Shown piece by piece: positions 34,503-43,536 of a stretch of 64,000 nucleotides of DNA (positions are counted from its first letter, which is position 1; each line of letters begins with the position of its first letter). Under the pieces are notes generated by a model that ran no database searches, had not been told where the DNA came from, and saw nothing but the letters and a program-made list of their open reading frames with translations. The translations under genes and the position numbers were made by a program. Source of the stretch: Rouxiella aceris (lineage in GTDB: Bacteria; Pseudomonadota; Gammaproteobacteria; Enterobacterales; Enterobacteriaceae); assembly GCF_012933545.1 (NCBI RefSeq), contig NZ_JAADJU010000007.1, positions 124,001 to 188,000 on the forward strand. The letters are read 5' to 3'.

Positions 34503-34866
34503 ATATAAATCTCCGCTAAAAACTGTTTGCCGTTGCTGGTTCAGATTAAATAATTGATTGCTTAATCAACAATTTAGCCACCTTCAGATAACTCATAGCA
34601 GCCGAATAGTCGCTGCCTCATTTATAAGTTATCGTCAGTCGTGAGATAAACTTTAGTGTTGATCACGTTATTTAATGCCGAATCTTACAGAATTTCGGGC
34701 TAGCCCGTTGATCATCTGGTATTCCGGGCAGTCCAGCAATGGCTCTGTGTTTGCTGCTTTACTGAACAGCTATCATTATTTACTGACTGGAAATAAATTA
34801 CCAGCCGTTATCGAAAAACTGCGCTAAATCAGATTACCGCTACCAGCAACCTTATGACTTTGGTGG
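34503..34866 (-). other. flgA-flgM gap, non-coding
   Basis: A 364-base A+T-rich stretch without a credible reading frame. Apart from the sigma-28 promoter at 34629 I see no other clear element. In E. coli flgA and flgM are close together, so this gap makes flgMN more independent of flgA here. Confidence 0.7.
34629..34655 (-). promoter_or_regulatory. Sigma-28 promoter of flgM-flgN
   Basis: Minus strand: TAAAGTTT, 11 bases, GACGATAA; 8 of 8 and 7 of 8 to the FliA consensus. The transcript would start near 34622 with a leader of about 120 bases before flgM. Confidence 0.88.
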
Positions 34867-35565
34867 TTAGATCATTAAACTGACACTGCCGTCTTGCGCT
34901 ACCGTCCCGTTAACAATCTGGCCGGAAGGCATGCGCACTCTGACACTGTCATTGGCTGCGGCGTTATTCATGGCTTTACCGGTACTGGTGATATTGAAGC
35001 CGCCACCGTTAGCCGAAACCTGGACCTCTTGCCCGGCATGCACCATCCAGGGACGACGCAACATGTTCAGGGTCAGCGGTTGACCGATATTGATATTGCG
35101 CAGCGAAATGGCGTTAAGCGCCTGCTTCTCATCCATAATGGTGTGCGGCGGCAACTGATCAAGTCTTCCTTTATGCCGTTCGATATCCTCAGTGGTAATA
35201 TGACCACCGCTGGTGATATTGCGTGCTGCCACCCAGTAACTGCCGCTAACCTGCACACTGGCCTGAATAAAACTCTTTTGTCCGTTGCAGGTAACCCCTA
35301 CCGACACGTTGCCCCAGGGACGAGCATTTGGCATTAACGAAAAGTTGGGGGCCGGGCAATTGGGTTGCCGCTCTGCCGGGGTGTTTATCACCGCGTTTAC
35401 CTGCATATCGCTGCCACTATATTGTTGCAGAAAAAATTGCTGCAGCTGGGTGGTCAACGCTGACGCGGCCGGAGCAGCAAATACGGGCAAGGCCAGGACC
35501 ATCAGCAGGCCACTCAATAAGAGTTTCGCTAACAGGCGTAAACCAGACTGACCACGGTTATTCAT
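34867..35565 (-). CDS. flgA: FlgA, P-ring assembly chaperone
   Basis: 232 residues with a signal peptide (about 1-32, LVLALPVFA). The C-terminal SAF domain is seen in WVAARNITSGGHITTEDIERHKG and GQPLTLNMLRRPWMVHAGQEVQV. It helps FlgI assemble into the P ring in the periplasm. I chose the ATG at 35565 because GGAGGGG lies a few bases upstream; a longer frame starts at 35604. Divergent from flgB. Confidence 0.93.
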   Translation of the reverse strand: MNNRGQSGLRLLAKLLLSGLLMVLALPVFAAPAASALTTQLQQFFLQQYSGSDMQVNAVINTPAERQPNCPAPNFSLMPNARPWGNVSVGVTCNGQKSFIQASVQVSGSYWVAARNITSGGHITTEDIERHKGRLDQLPPHTIMDEKQALNAISLRNINIGQPLTLNMLRRPWMVHAGQEVQVSANGGGFNITSTGKAMNNAAANDSVRVRMPSGQIVNGTVAQDGSVSLMI

Positions 35566-35745
35566 TGCTTTCCCCTCCGAACCTCGGTTTATGTGCCGCC
35601 ACATGAGCCGCGCAAGCAGCCAGTGTGCAACACATATCCTGTTTAATAATTCCCGTCTTGTTCAGGCTTGGACCAGATGCCGTTATCGCCTGTGACTTTG
35701 GGTATAGCGGCAAGTCTACGCGCTAATGACAATTCCTAAGCGGAC

Positions 35746-35771
35746 AAATAGCGGCGCATTTTGCGCTTATT
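35746..35771 (+). promoter_or_regulatory. Candidate FlhD4C2 box between flgA and flgB
   Basis: AAATAGCG, ten bases, CGCTTATT (reverse complement AATAAGCG) form inverted half-sites resembling the FlhDC consensus half AAATA(A/G)CG with N10-12 between halves. It lies about 70 bases before flgB and 180 before flgA, as expected for a shared class 2 control site. The outer AAYGS parts are poorly matched. Confidence 0.55.
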
Positions 35772-35838
35772 CCTGCGATAGGTTGTTGTGCGCTCATTTT
35801 ATGCTGTCGACTCCAAATTCTAACTTTGCGGAGGGCGC

Positions 35839-36252
35839 ATGCTCGACAAATTGAACGCCGCACTGCAGTTCCAACAGGAAGCGCTCAACCTGCGCGCCCA
35901 GCGGCAAGAGATCCTGGCAGCAAATATCGCCAACGCGGATACCCCAGGGTTCCAGGCGCGTGATATCAACTTTGCCGGCCAGTTACAGAAAGTGATGGAA
36001 AAAGGTCGCGCCAGCGGCAGCGGTCTGGCGTTGTCATTGACCTCGGATCGTCATATTGCAGCCGAAACGGTGCAGCCACCGGATCTGGATTTGCTATACC
36101 GCGTGCCCGATCAGCCTTCGCTGGATGGCAACACGGTGGATATGGACCGCGAACGTACTAATTTTGCGGATAACAGTGTGCGATATCAAACCGACCTTAC
36201 CGTCCTTGGCGGCCAGGTTAAAGGGATGATGTCAGTGTTGCAACAAGGATAA
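35839..36252 (+). CDS. flgB: FlgB, flagellar proximal rod protein
   Basis: 137 residues, normal length. The N-terminal rod signature [21 protein letters not shown] is present. Secreted by the flagellar export gate to form the rod base. The ATG follows GGAGGGCGC, and flgC starts six bases after the stop. Confidence 0.97.
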   Translation: MLDKLNAALQFQQEALNLRAQRQEILAANIANADTPGFQARDINFAGQLQKVMEKGRASGSGLALSLTSDRHIAAETVQPPDLDLLYRVPDQPSLDGNTVDMDRERTNFADNSVRYQTDLTVLGGQVKGMMSVLQQG

Positions 36253-36258
36253 TCCCTG

Positions 36259-36663
36259 ATGTCAATGCTCAGTATTTTTGATATTTCCGGCTCTGCACTT
36301 CAGGCGCAGTCCCAGCGTTTGAACGTCGCGGCCAGTAATATGGCCAACGCCGACAGCGTCACCGGGCCAGACGGTCAACCCTATCGTGCCAAAGAAGTGG
36401 TGTTTCAGGTTGATGCAGCAGCAGGCCAGGAAACCGGTGGCGTCAAAGTCTCAGGCGTCGTGGATTCTTCAGCACCGGAACGCGTGGTGTATCAGCCGGG
36501 TAATCCCCTGGCAGATGCCAAAGGCTATGTGCGTATGCCAAACGTAGACGTGGTGAGCGAGATGGTGAACTCCATTTCTGCCTCACGTAGTTATCAGGCC
36601 AACGTCGAGGTGCTCAACACGACCAAAACGTTGATGATGAAAACCCTGACTTTAGGGCAGTAA
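36259..36663 (+). CDS. flgC: FlgC, flagellar proximal rod protein
   Basis: 134 residues. The conserved N-terminal [22 protein letters not shown] motif and C-terminal [32 protein letters not shown] helix typical of rod and hook proteins are present (shown in parts; residues about 20-40 and 103-134). It sits between flgB and flgD in the class 2 operon. Confidence 0.96.
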   Translation: MSMLSIFDISGSALQAQSQRLNVAASNMANADSVTGPDGQPYRAKEVVFQVDAAAGQETGGVKVSGVVDSSAPERVVYQPGNPLADAKGYVRMPNVDVVSEMVNSISASRSYQANVEVLNTTKTLMMKTLTLGQ

Positions 36664-36675
36664 CCGGAGGTTTTT

Positions 36676-37374
36676 ATGTCAGTTCTTGCGTCGTTGAATG
36701 ATACAACCAATAACAGTGTTGCTTCCACCAGTAGCACCAGCAGTACAACAAGCACCAGCGGAACCAGTGCTGCCGATCTCTCTAGTCAGTTTTTAACCCT
36801 GTTAGTGGCACAGCTTAAAAATCAGGATCCCACCAATCCGATGGATAACAGCCAGCTGACCAGCCAATTGGCGCAGATTAATACCGTAAGTGGTATTCAG
36901 CAGCTAAATACCACTTTGGGTAGTATTTCCGGCCAAATCACCAGTAACTCGTCTGTACAGGCTTCATCACTGATAGGTCATGGTGTGATGGTGGCAGGTA
37001 GCGCGATTCTGGTGGGGACCTCCAGCGGTACCACCAGCACTACGCCTTTTGGTGTCGAACTCGAACAGGCTGTTGATACCTCAACGGCCACCATTACCGA
37101 TGCCAGTGGCAAGGTGGTGAAAACCATCAATCTGGGAGCGCAGACCGCCGGCGTTCACAGCTACACCTGGGATGGCACCGAAGATGATGGTTCCACAGCA
37201 CCTAATGGCAGTTATACCTTCAGCGTGAATGCCACCAACAACGGTCAGCAAATGGTCGCAACAGCGCTGAATTACGGCTATGTCAACGGTGTTATCAACA
37301 ATACTTCAGGGACTTCATTGGACCTGGGTGTTCGCGGGACCACCACGCTGGCTAATGTGATGCAAATCCTGTAA
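36676..37374 (+). CDS. flgD: FlgD, hook scaffold (cap) protein
   Basis: 232 residues. A Ser/Thr-rich disordered start (about 8-35) leads to the FlgD signature SQFLTLLVAQLKNQDPTNPMDNSQLTSQLAQI in parts, then the Ig-like region with SYTWDGTEDDGS. It caps the growing hook and is discarded later. Confidence 0.95.
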   Translation: MSVLASLNDTTNNSVASTSSTSSTTSTSGTSAADLSSQFLTLLVAQLKNQDPTNPMDNSQLTSQLAQINTVSGIQQLNTTLGSISGQITSNSSVQASSLIGHGVMVAGSAILVGTSSGTTSTTPFGVELEQAVDTSTATITDASGKVVKTINLGAQTAGVHSYTWDGTEDDGSTAPNGSYTFSVNATNNGQQMVATALNYGYVNGVINNTSGTSLDLGVRGTTTLANVMQIL

Positions 37375-37420
37375 CCCGGCAATCTCGTTATACGATAACC
37401 CACAATTTTCGGAGTAAATT

Positions 37421-38662
37421 ATGAGTTTCTCACAGGCAGTCAGCGGTTTGAGCGCAGCGTCATCGAACCTGGATGTGATTGGTAATAACATTGCCAACTC
37501 CGCGACCGATGGTTTCAAGGCTGGCAGCATCTCTTTTGCAGATATGTTTGCCGGTTCGCAAACCGGTCAGGGCGTAAAAGTGGCGGCGGTCACCCAGGAT
37601 TTTAGTGATGGCACCACGACCACCACTAACCGCGCGCTGGATGTGGCGTTGAGCGGTAATGGCTTCTTCCGTCTGACTGATTCTACTGGCGCAGTGTACT
37701 ATTCGCGCAATGGGCAGTTTTCAGTGGATGCCAACCAGAATCTGGTCAATGCCCAGGGTCTGCATATCACTGGCTACCCGGCAACAGGTACACCACCGGC
37801 CATTGCCGCTGGCGCTCAGGCAGTACCGTTAACCATTCCGACCACCCTGATGGCGGCAAAAGCCTCCACCACCGGTACCATGGTTGCCAACCTTAATTCA
37901 ACGGATAGCGTGCCGACCACCACCACCTTTAGTAGCACCGATAGCACCAGCTACAACTACAACACCACTTACACCACCTATGACTCCCTGGGTAACTCGC
38001 ACGATAACGACGTTTACTTCGTCAAGACTGCAGCCAACACCTGGGATGTTTACTCCAAAGACAGCAGCGTAACTGGTTCTACCGCCGCGAAAGTGGGCAC
38101 CCTGAACTTTAATACCAACGGTCAACTGGCCAGCACCACTGATGCTACCGGTGCCGCAACGGCAAATAACACGCTGAATCTGACCATGAACGTGGCCACC
38201 AACGGTGCCACCGCACCGCAGACTGTCGCGGTTAACTTTACCAACAGTATTCAGCAGAATACCGGTGCTTCCGCTATCGGTTCACTGACGCAAAACGGCT
38301 ATGCCGCAGGCTCAATGACCGGCTACACCATCAATAATGACGGTACTATCACCGGTTCTTATTCCAATTCACAGACGCAACTGCTGGGGCAGATTGTATT
38401 GAGCAGCTTTGCTAACAACGAAGGCCTCAAATCTGAAGGGGATAACGTCTGGTCAGCCTCTGCGGCATCCGGCCAGCCGATCACCGGCGTTGCTGGTTCT
38501 GGCGGTCTGGCAAAAATGACCAGTGGCGCGCTGGAAGCTTCTAACGTCGATACCAGTAAAGAACTGGTTAACATGATCGTCGCGCAGCGTAACTACCAGG
38601 CTAATGCGCAAACCATCAAGACCGAGGATCAGATCCTCAACACCCTGGTCAACTTGCGCTAA
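37421..38662 (+). CDS. flgE: FlgE, flagellar hook protein
   Basis: 413 residues, close to E. coli (402). The N-terminal D0 segment VSGLSAASSNLDVIGNNIANS and the C-terminal ELVNMIVAQRNYQANAQTIKTED are conserved; the middle is Thr/Ser/Asn/Ala-rich surface domain. It polymerises into the hook, outside the cell. Confidence 0.96.
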   Translation: MSFSQAVSGLSAASSNLDVIGNNIANSATDGFKAGSISFADMFAGSQTGQGVKVAAVTQDFSDGTTTTTNRALDVALSGNGFFRLTDSTGAVYYSRNGQFSVDANQNLVNAQGLHITGYPATGTPPAIAAGAQAVPLTIPTTLMAAKASTTGTMVANLNSTDSVPTTTTFSSTDSTSYNYNTTYTTYDSLGNSHDNDVYFVKTAANTWDVYSKDSSVTGSTAAKVGTLNFNTNGQLASTTDATGAATANNTLNLTMNVATNGATAPQTVAVNFTNSIQQNTGASAIGSLTQNGYAAGSMTGYTINNDGTITGSYSNSQTQLLGQIVLSSFANNEGLKSEGDNVWSASAASGQPITGVAGSGGLAKMTSGALEASNVDTSKELVNMIVAQRNYQANAQTIKTEDQILNTLVNLR

Positions 38663-38677
38663 TTTTCGCCGACAACA

Positions 38678-38702
38678 GGCTTCCCGTGCGATTCGGGAAG
38701 CC
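38678..38702 (+). other. Strong stem-loop between flgE and flgF
   Basis: Perfect 9-bp stem GGCTTCCCG / CGGGAAGCC, seven-base loop, 15 bases after the flgE stop. No T run. Probably a partial terminator or a 3' protecting structure that keeps hook subunit mRNA higher than the rod genes downstream. Confidence 0.65.
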
Positions 38703-38718
38703 CTAATGGGAAAGCACT

Positions 38719-39474
38719 ATGGATCACGCTATCTACACCGCCAGCGGTGCCGCCAGCCAGACGCTTAATCAGCAGGCGGTCACGGCCAACAACATGGCGA
38801 ATACTTCAACACCGGGTTTTCGTGCCCAATTGATGGCGCTGCGTGCGGTACCGGTTAATGGACCGAGTCTCGAAACACGCACGCTGGTAACGGCTTCCAC
38901 TCCGGGAGCGGATATGACCCAGGGACAGCTGAATTACACCGGCCGTCCATTAGATGTCGCGTTACAACAAGACGGTTTCCTGGCGGTGCAGATGCCTGAT
39001 GGCAGCGAAGCCTATACCCGCAATGGTGATATGCAGGTATCACCGAACGGACAATTAACCGTTCAGGGTAACCTGGTGCAGGGCACTAATGGGCCAATTT
39101 CGGTACCGCCGCAATCGGAACTGACCATTTCTGCCGATGGCACTATCTCGCTTCTTGGGGCTGGCAATACGCCGAATACCATGGAAGCGGTGGGTAAGTT
39201 GAAACTGGTAAAAGCAACCGGCAGAGAAGTGGTGCGTGGCGACGACGGTATGTTCCGTGTCAGTCCCGACGCGGTAGCCACCCGGGGAACCACTTTGCAA
39301 GATGATGCCACCATTCACGTTATGCCCGGTACTCTGGAAGGCAGTAACGTCAAACCGGTGGAAACCATGGTCGATATGATCGCTAACGCCCGCCGCTTTG
39401 AAATGCAGATGAAAGTTATTCATAGCGCGGATGAAAACGACCAAAAAGCTAACGAACTGCTGTCAATCAGCTAA
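38719..39474 (+). CDS. flgF: FlgF, flagellar proximal rod protein
   Basis: 251 residues. MDHAIYTASGAASQTLNQQ and NMANTSTPGFRAQL at the N-terminus and ANARRFEMQMKVIHSADEND at the C-terminus are family hallmarks. Rod component between the FlgB/C base and FlgG. Confidence 0.96.
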   Translation: MDHAIYTASGAASQTLNQQAVTANNMANTSTPGFRAQLMALRAVPVNGPSLETRTLVTASTPGADMTQGQLNYTGRPLDVALQQDGFLAVQMPDGSEAYTRNGDMQVSPNGQLTVQGNLVQGTNGPISVPPQSELTISADGTISLLGAGNTPNTMEAVGKLKLVKATGREVVRGDDGMFRVSPDAVATRGTTLQDDATIHVMPGTLEGSNVKPVETMVDMIANARRFEMQMKVIHSADENDQKANELLSIS

Positions 39475-39479
39475 CCCCT

Positions 39480-39506
39480 TTTAATAACGCCTGTAGGGTT
39501 ATTAAA
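39480..39506 (+). other. Stem-loop between flgF and flgG
   Basis: 9-bp stem TTTAATAAC / GTTATTAAA around a nine-base loop, six bases after the flgF stop. A+T-rich; possible mRNA stability element. Confidence 0.45.
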
Positions 39507-39546
39507 CACGGCTTGTCGTTAACCGCGACAGCAGAGGAGTCACAAC

Positions 39547-40329
39547 ATGATCCCATCGCTTTATATTGCGAAAACCGGTCTGGATGCACAGCAGACCAAT
39601 ATGGACGTTATCGCCAACAACCTGGCCAACGTCAGCACCAACGGTTTTAAACGTCAACGCGCGGTATTTGAAGATTTGCTGTATCAGACCGTTCGTCAGC
39701 CTGGTGCCCAGTCTTCTACGCAAACCAGCCTGCCATCGGGTCTGCAGATTGGTACTGGTGTACGTCCGGTTTCTACCGAACGTATTCAGGAGCAGGGCAA
39801 CCTGACGCAAACCAGCAACAGCAAAGATATTGCCATCAAAGGGCAGGGATTCTTTGGCGTCCAGTTGCCGGATGGTACCACTGCCTACACTCGCGACGGC
39901 TCTTTCCAGGTCGATCAGAACGGTCAGTTGGTCACATCAAGCGGCTATCAGGTGATCCCGGCGGTAACTATTCCGGCCAATGCCCTGACCATTACCGTGG
40001 GACGTGATGGTATTGTCAGCGTGACTACCCAGGGGCAAACCGCTGCCACGCAGGTTGGTCAGTTGACATTAAGCACCTTTATCAATGATGGCGGTCTGGA
40101 AAGTCTCGGTGAAAACCTCTATCAGGAAACGCAAAGTTCCGGCACCCCAACGGAAAATACCCCGGGGCTGAACGGCGCAGGCTTGCTGTATCAGGGCTAT
40201 GTTGAAACCTCTAACGTCAATGTGGCGGAAGAGCTGGTGAATATGATTGCCACTCAACGTGCCTATGAAATTAACAGTAAGGCAGTATCAACCTCTGATG
40301 CCATGCTGCAAAAACTGACTCAGCTCTAA
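39547..40329 (+). CDS. flgG: FlgG, flagellar distal rod protein
   Basis: 260 residues, the E. coli length. Signature [24 protein letters not shown] (in parts, residues about 18-42) and C-terminal [22 protein letters not shown]. It forms the distal rod that crosses the P and L rings. GAGGAG lies before the ATG. Confidence 0.97.
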   Translation: MIPSLYIAKTGLDAQQTNMDVIANNLANVSTNGFKRQRAVFEDLLYQTVRQPGAQSSTQTSLPSGLQIGTGVRPVSTERIQEQGNLTQTSNSKDIAIKGQGFFGVQLPDGTTAYTRDGSFQVDQNGQLVTSSGYQVIPAVTIPANALTITVGRDGIVSVTTQGQTAATQVGQLTLSTFINDGGLESLGENLYQETQSSGTPTENTPGLNGAGLLYQGYVETSNVNVAEELVNMIATQRAYEINSKAVSTSDAMLQKLTQL

Positions 40330-40372
40330 CAGAAAGTTCAAGTAATAGGGATCAGGTGGCATTAAAAGTGAC

Positions 40373-40413
40373 AAGGTAACCGATTGGTTGCCTTGCCGCA
40401 GGGGCAAACCTGC
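40373..40413 (+). other. Two consecutive hairpins in the flgG-flgH gap
   Basis: AAGGTAACC / GGTTGCCTT (9 bp with one G-T pair) is followed four bases later by GCAGG / CCTGC. They lie within a 177-base gap before flgH that has no stop codon in the flgH frame but also no good start. Probably an mRNA structure within the operon. Confidence 0.5.
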
Positions 40414-40506
40414 TGCAACCTGAAGAAAAATAGTGAAGATCGGGGTACACCCACAGTGACCCCTGTCTTTCAGATTGATCTTTTTAAGGCTATATCCGTG
40501 GTGACC

Positions 40507-41229
40507 ATGAAATTTACGTCGGCCAGCGTTAACTCGCAAAATAGAGCAGTAGTGCGTGCATTGCCGTTACTACTCACAGTGTTGATGAATGGCTGTGCCT
40601 ATTTTCCTCATACCAACCTGGTGGAAGGGAAAACCACAGCGCAACCGGCACCCGCGGCACCACCGGTACCTAACGGCTCGATCTTTCAGAGCGTTATGCC
40701 AATGAATTACGGCTATCAGCCACTGTTTGAAGATCGTCGACCACGTAACGTCGGCGATACCCTGACCATTGTGATGCAGGAAAACGTCAGCGCCAGCAAG
40801 ACATCCAGTGCCAGTGCCAGTCGCGATGGCTCCTCAACCTTTAGTATGGCCACTGCGCCGCGTTATTTAGCCGGACTGTTCGGCAACGCACGAGCGGACG
40901 TCGACTCGACCGGTGCCAATAAGTTTGCCGGCAAAGGTGGGGCAGCAGCGAATAACACCTTCAGCGGTACCTTGACGGTGACCGTCAGCGAAGTGCTGGC
41001 CAACGGCAATATGCGGGTTGTTGGTGAGAAGCAGATTGAAATTAACCAGGGTACCGAATTTATTCGTTTCTCTGGGGTAGTTAACCCGCGCACTATCAGT
41101 GGCTCGAATACGGTGATTTCTACCCAAGTCGCCGATGCGCGCATCGAATATGTGGGTAACGGCTATATCAACGAAGCGCAGAGCATGGGTTGGTTGCAGC
41201 GGTTCTTCCTTAATGTTTCTCCGTTTTAG
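40507..41229 (+). CDS. flgH: FlgH, flagellar L-ring lipoprotein
   Basis: 240 residues, matching E. coli FlgH strongly from [22 protein letters not shown] on. It forms the L ring in the outer membrane. The signal peptide ends [11 protein letters not shown], so the lipidated Cys follows MNG: Met at -3 and Asn at -2 are unusual for a lipobox (Leu is expected at -3). The start is unclear: ATG 40507 is chosen, with GTG 40498 (eight bases after AAGG) a real alternative giving three extra residues. Confidence 0.93.
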   Translation: MKFTSASVNSQNRAVVRALPLLLTVLMNGCAYFPHTNLVEGKTTAQPAPAAPPVPNGSIFQSVMPMNYGYQPLFEDRRPRNVGDTLTIVMQENVSASKTSSASASRDGSSTFSMATAPRYLAGLFGNARADVDSTGANKFAGKGGAAANNTFSGTLTVTVSEVLANGNMRVVGEKQIEINQGTEFIRFSGVVNPRTISGSNTVISTQVADARIEYVGNGYINEAQSMGWLQRFFLNVSPF

Positions 41230-41238
41230 AGGCGACAA

Positions 41239-42369
41239 ATGAAAAAATTCACTGATTCATTGTCAAGGTTGGTCCGCTCGCTAGCCGTGGCGGCGACCCT
41301 GATAAGCCTGTGCTCGCCCCCGGCGTCCGCGGACCGCATCCGTGACCTGGCCAGCGTTCAGGGCGTACGTGATAACGCCCTGTTGGGCTATGGGTTGGTG
41401 GTCGGCCTGGACGGTTCTGGTGACCAGACGACGCAAACGCCTTTTACCACGCAAACCTTGACCAACATGTTATCCCAGTTGGGGATCACCGTGCCGGCCG
41501 GGACCAATATGCAGTTGAAAAACGTGGCTGCGGTGATGGTGACGGCGAAACTGCCGCCATTTTCTCGTAGCGGACAGGCAATTGATGTGGTGGTGTCCTC
41601 CATGGGTAACGCCAAAAGCCTGCGCGGCGGTACTTTGTTAATGACGCCGCTTAAAGGCGTGGATAACCAGGTCTATGCCCTGGCACAGGGTAACGTGCTG
41701 GTCGGCGGTGCTGGTGCGTCTTCCGGGGGCAGTAGCGTCACCGTTAACCAGCTTTCCGGTGGTCGTATCACCGGCGGTGCCACGGTTGAACGTGAATTAC
41801 CCACCACCTTCGGTACGGATGGGGTGATCAATCTGCAGCTTCATGAAGATGATTTCAATATGGCACAGGCAGTGAGTGATGCCATTAACCGTCGTGGCAT
41901 CGGTATGGCCTCCGCCCTCGATGGACGAAATGTGCAGGTTCGCGTTCCGCGTGGCGGTAGTTCTCAGGTGCGTATTTTGGCCGAAATCCAGAATATCGAC
42001 GTCGTGATCGGACCTATGGATGCAAAAGTCATTATCAACTCACGTACCGGCTCGGTGGTAATGAACCGCGATGTTACCCTCGATACCTGCGCGGTTGCCC
42101 AGGGTAATCTGTCAGTAGTGGTAAATCAGTCCAGTAATGTCAGTCAGCCAAATACGCCATTGGCCGGTGGACAGACGGTGGTTACACCAAGCACGGATAT
42201 CTCGGTACGCCAAAATGGTGGCTCCCTGCAGCGCGTGCAGTCCAGCGCCAGCCTGAATAATGTGGTACGTACCCTCAATGCGCTAGGTGCAACGCCAATC
42301 GATTTAATGTCGATTCTGCAAGCGATGAAAACCGCAGGTTGTCTGCGTGCTGACCTGGAGATTATCTAA
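41239..42369 (+). CDS. flgI: FlgI, flagellar P-ring protein
   Basis: 376 residues with a signal peptide (about 1-31, cleaving after ASA). [20 protein letters not shown] at the mature start and a C-terminal [19 protein letters not shown] are family motifs. It forms the periplasmic P ring with FlgA help. Its stop overlaps the flgJ start by one base (TAATG). Confidence 0.97.
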   Translation: MKKFTDSLSRLVRSLAVAATLISLCSPPASADRIRDLASVQGVRDNALLGYGLVVGLDGSGDQTTQTPFTTQTLTNMLSQLGITVPAGTNMQLKNVAAVMVTAKLPPFSRSGQAIDVVVSSMGNAKSLRGGTLLMTPLKGVDNQVYALAQGNVLVGGAGASSGGSSVTVNQLSGGRITGGATVERELPTTFGTDGVINLQLHEDDFNMAQAVSDAINRRGIGMASALDGRNVQVRVPRGGSSQVRILAEIQNIDVVIGPMDAKVIINSRTGSVVMNRDVTLDTCAVAQGNLSVVVNQSSNVSQPNTPLAGGQTVVTPSTDISVRQNGGSLQRVQSSASLNNVVRTLNALGATPIDLMSILQAMKTAGCLRADLEII

Positions 42370-43319
42370 TGGGCGATCTTATGTCGATGTCAGGCGCCGC
42401 CTATGACACGCAAAATCTGGACAAACTCAGACTGGCGGCGAAAAACGATCCGCAAGGGCAGATCAAGACGGTTGCCAAACAGTTTGAGGGGCTTTTTGTG
42501 CAGATGATGTTGAAAAGCATGCGTGCCGCCTTGCCGCAGGATGGCATACTCGACAGTGAGTCTACCCATCTGTATACATCGATGTACGATCAGCAAATTG
42601 CCCAGGATATGTCCTCCAAAGGTCTGGGTATGGCCGATATGATGGTCAAGCAACTGACCGGCGGCAATACCGAACCATCAGAAACCGCCGGTACTGTACC
42701 TATGGCGCTGGATAAAGAGATGATCCAGAGCCTGCCGGTGCAGGTGATGGAGCAGTATCTGCGTAAAGTCATTCCAACGGCACCGGACCGCACCACCGGT
42801 GGCGCACCTTTGGGCCTGGACAGCGGACAGTTTGTTTCCCAGCTTTCCGGGCCGGCGAAAGCGGCCAGCGAGGAAAGCGGTATTCCACACCAGTTGATCG
42901 TCGCCCAGGCCGCGCTGGAATCAGGCTGGGGTCAGCGCGAAATCCCCACCGCCGATGGCAAGCACAGCTACAACCTGTTTGGTATCAAGGCGGGATCGAG
43001 CTGGGATGGTCCGACTACCAGTATTACCACCACAGAATATGTCGATGGTGTGGCGAAAAAAGTCCAGGCCAGTTTCCGGGTCTATGGTTCTTACCTGGAA
43101 GGTATCGCCGACTATGTGAAAATGCTGACTACCAATCCGCGTTATGCCCAGGTCGCAGCAGCCAATACGCCGGAAGAGGCCGCACACGCCTTGCAAGACG
43201 CGGGCTATGCTACTGACCCGGCCTATGCACAAAAGCTGGTCAGCGTGATCCAGAAAATCAAGGGTGCCGGTGAGCAGGCAGTCAAAGCCTACAGCAGCGA
43301 TTTAAGTAAAATTTTCTAA
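42369..43319 (+). CDS. flgJ: FlgJ, rod-cap protein and peptidoglycan hydrolase
   Basis: 316 residues in two domains. The N-terminal rod-cap domain (about 20-100; LRLAAKNDPQGQIKTVAKQFEG in part) and the C-terminal glucosaminidase-type domain with catalytic Glu in AQAALESGWGQ, followed by YNLFGIKAG. It clears a hole in the peptidoglycan for the rod. Coupled to flgI. Confidence 0.96.
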   Translation: MGDLMSMSGAAYDTQNLDKLRLAAKNDPQGQIKTVAKQFEGLFVQMMLKSMRAALPQDGILDSESTHLYTSMYDQQIAQDMSSKGLGMADMMVKQLTGGNTEPSETAGTVPMALDKEMIQSLPVQVMEQYLRKVIPTAPDRTTGGAPLGLDSGQFVSQLSGPAKAASEESGIPHQLIVAQAALESGWGQREIPTADGKHSYNLFGIKAGSSWDGPTTSITTTEYVDGVAKKVQASFRVYGSYLEGIADYVKMLTTNPRYAQVAAANTPEEAAHALQDAGYATDPAYAQKLVSVIQKIKGAGEQAVKAYSSDLSKIF

Positions 43320-43398
43320 TCTCTGGCACCTTTTTGTGGGCCCGTTTTTATGCCGCGAGCCTGTCTGTTTGATAACAGAAGTAATTTGCTTTTTTTCC

Positions 43399-43425
43399 TC
43401 AAGTAATGACCAGGCTTGCCGATAA
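43399..43425 (+). promoter_or_regulatory. Sigma-28 promoter of flgK-flgL
   Basis: TCAAGTAA, 11 bases, GCCGATAA: perfect -10 and 5 of 8 at -35, in the 217-base flgJ-flgK gap. It would give late expression of the hook-filament junction proteins in addition to class 2 read-through. Confidence 0.75.
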
Positions 43426-43536
43426 TCATTTCAGGCTGACCAAAGCTGTACCGCTTAACGTTGGCAACTTAATTAAACCAGAGGGTGGCAGGGATCCTGA
43501 TAATGGACAGTCCCCACTGAAAGAAAAGGGTCACTC

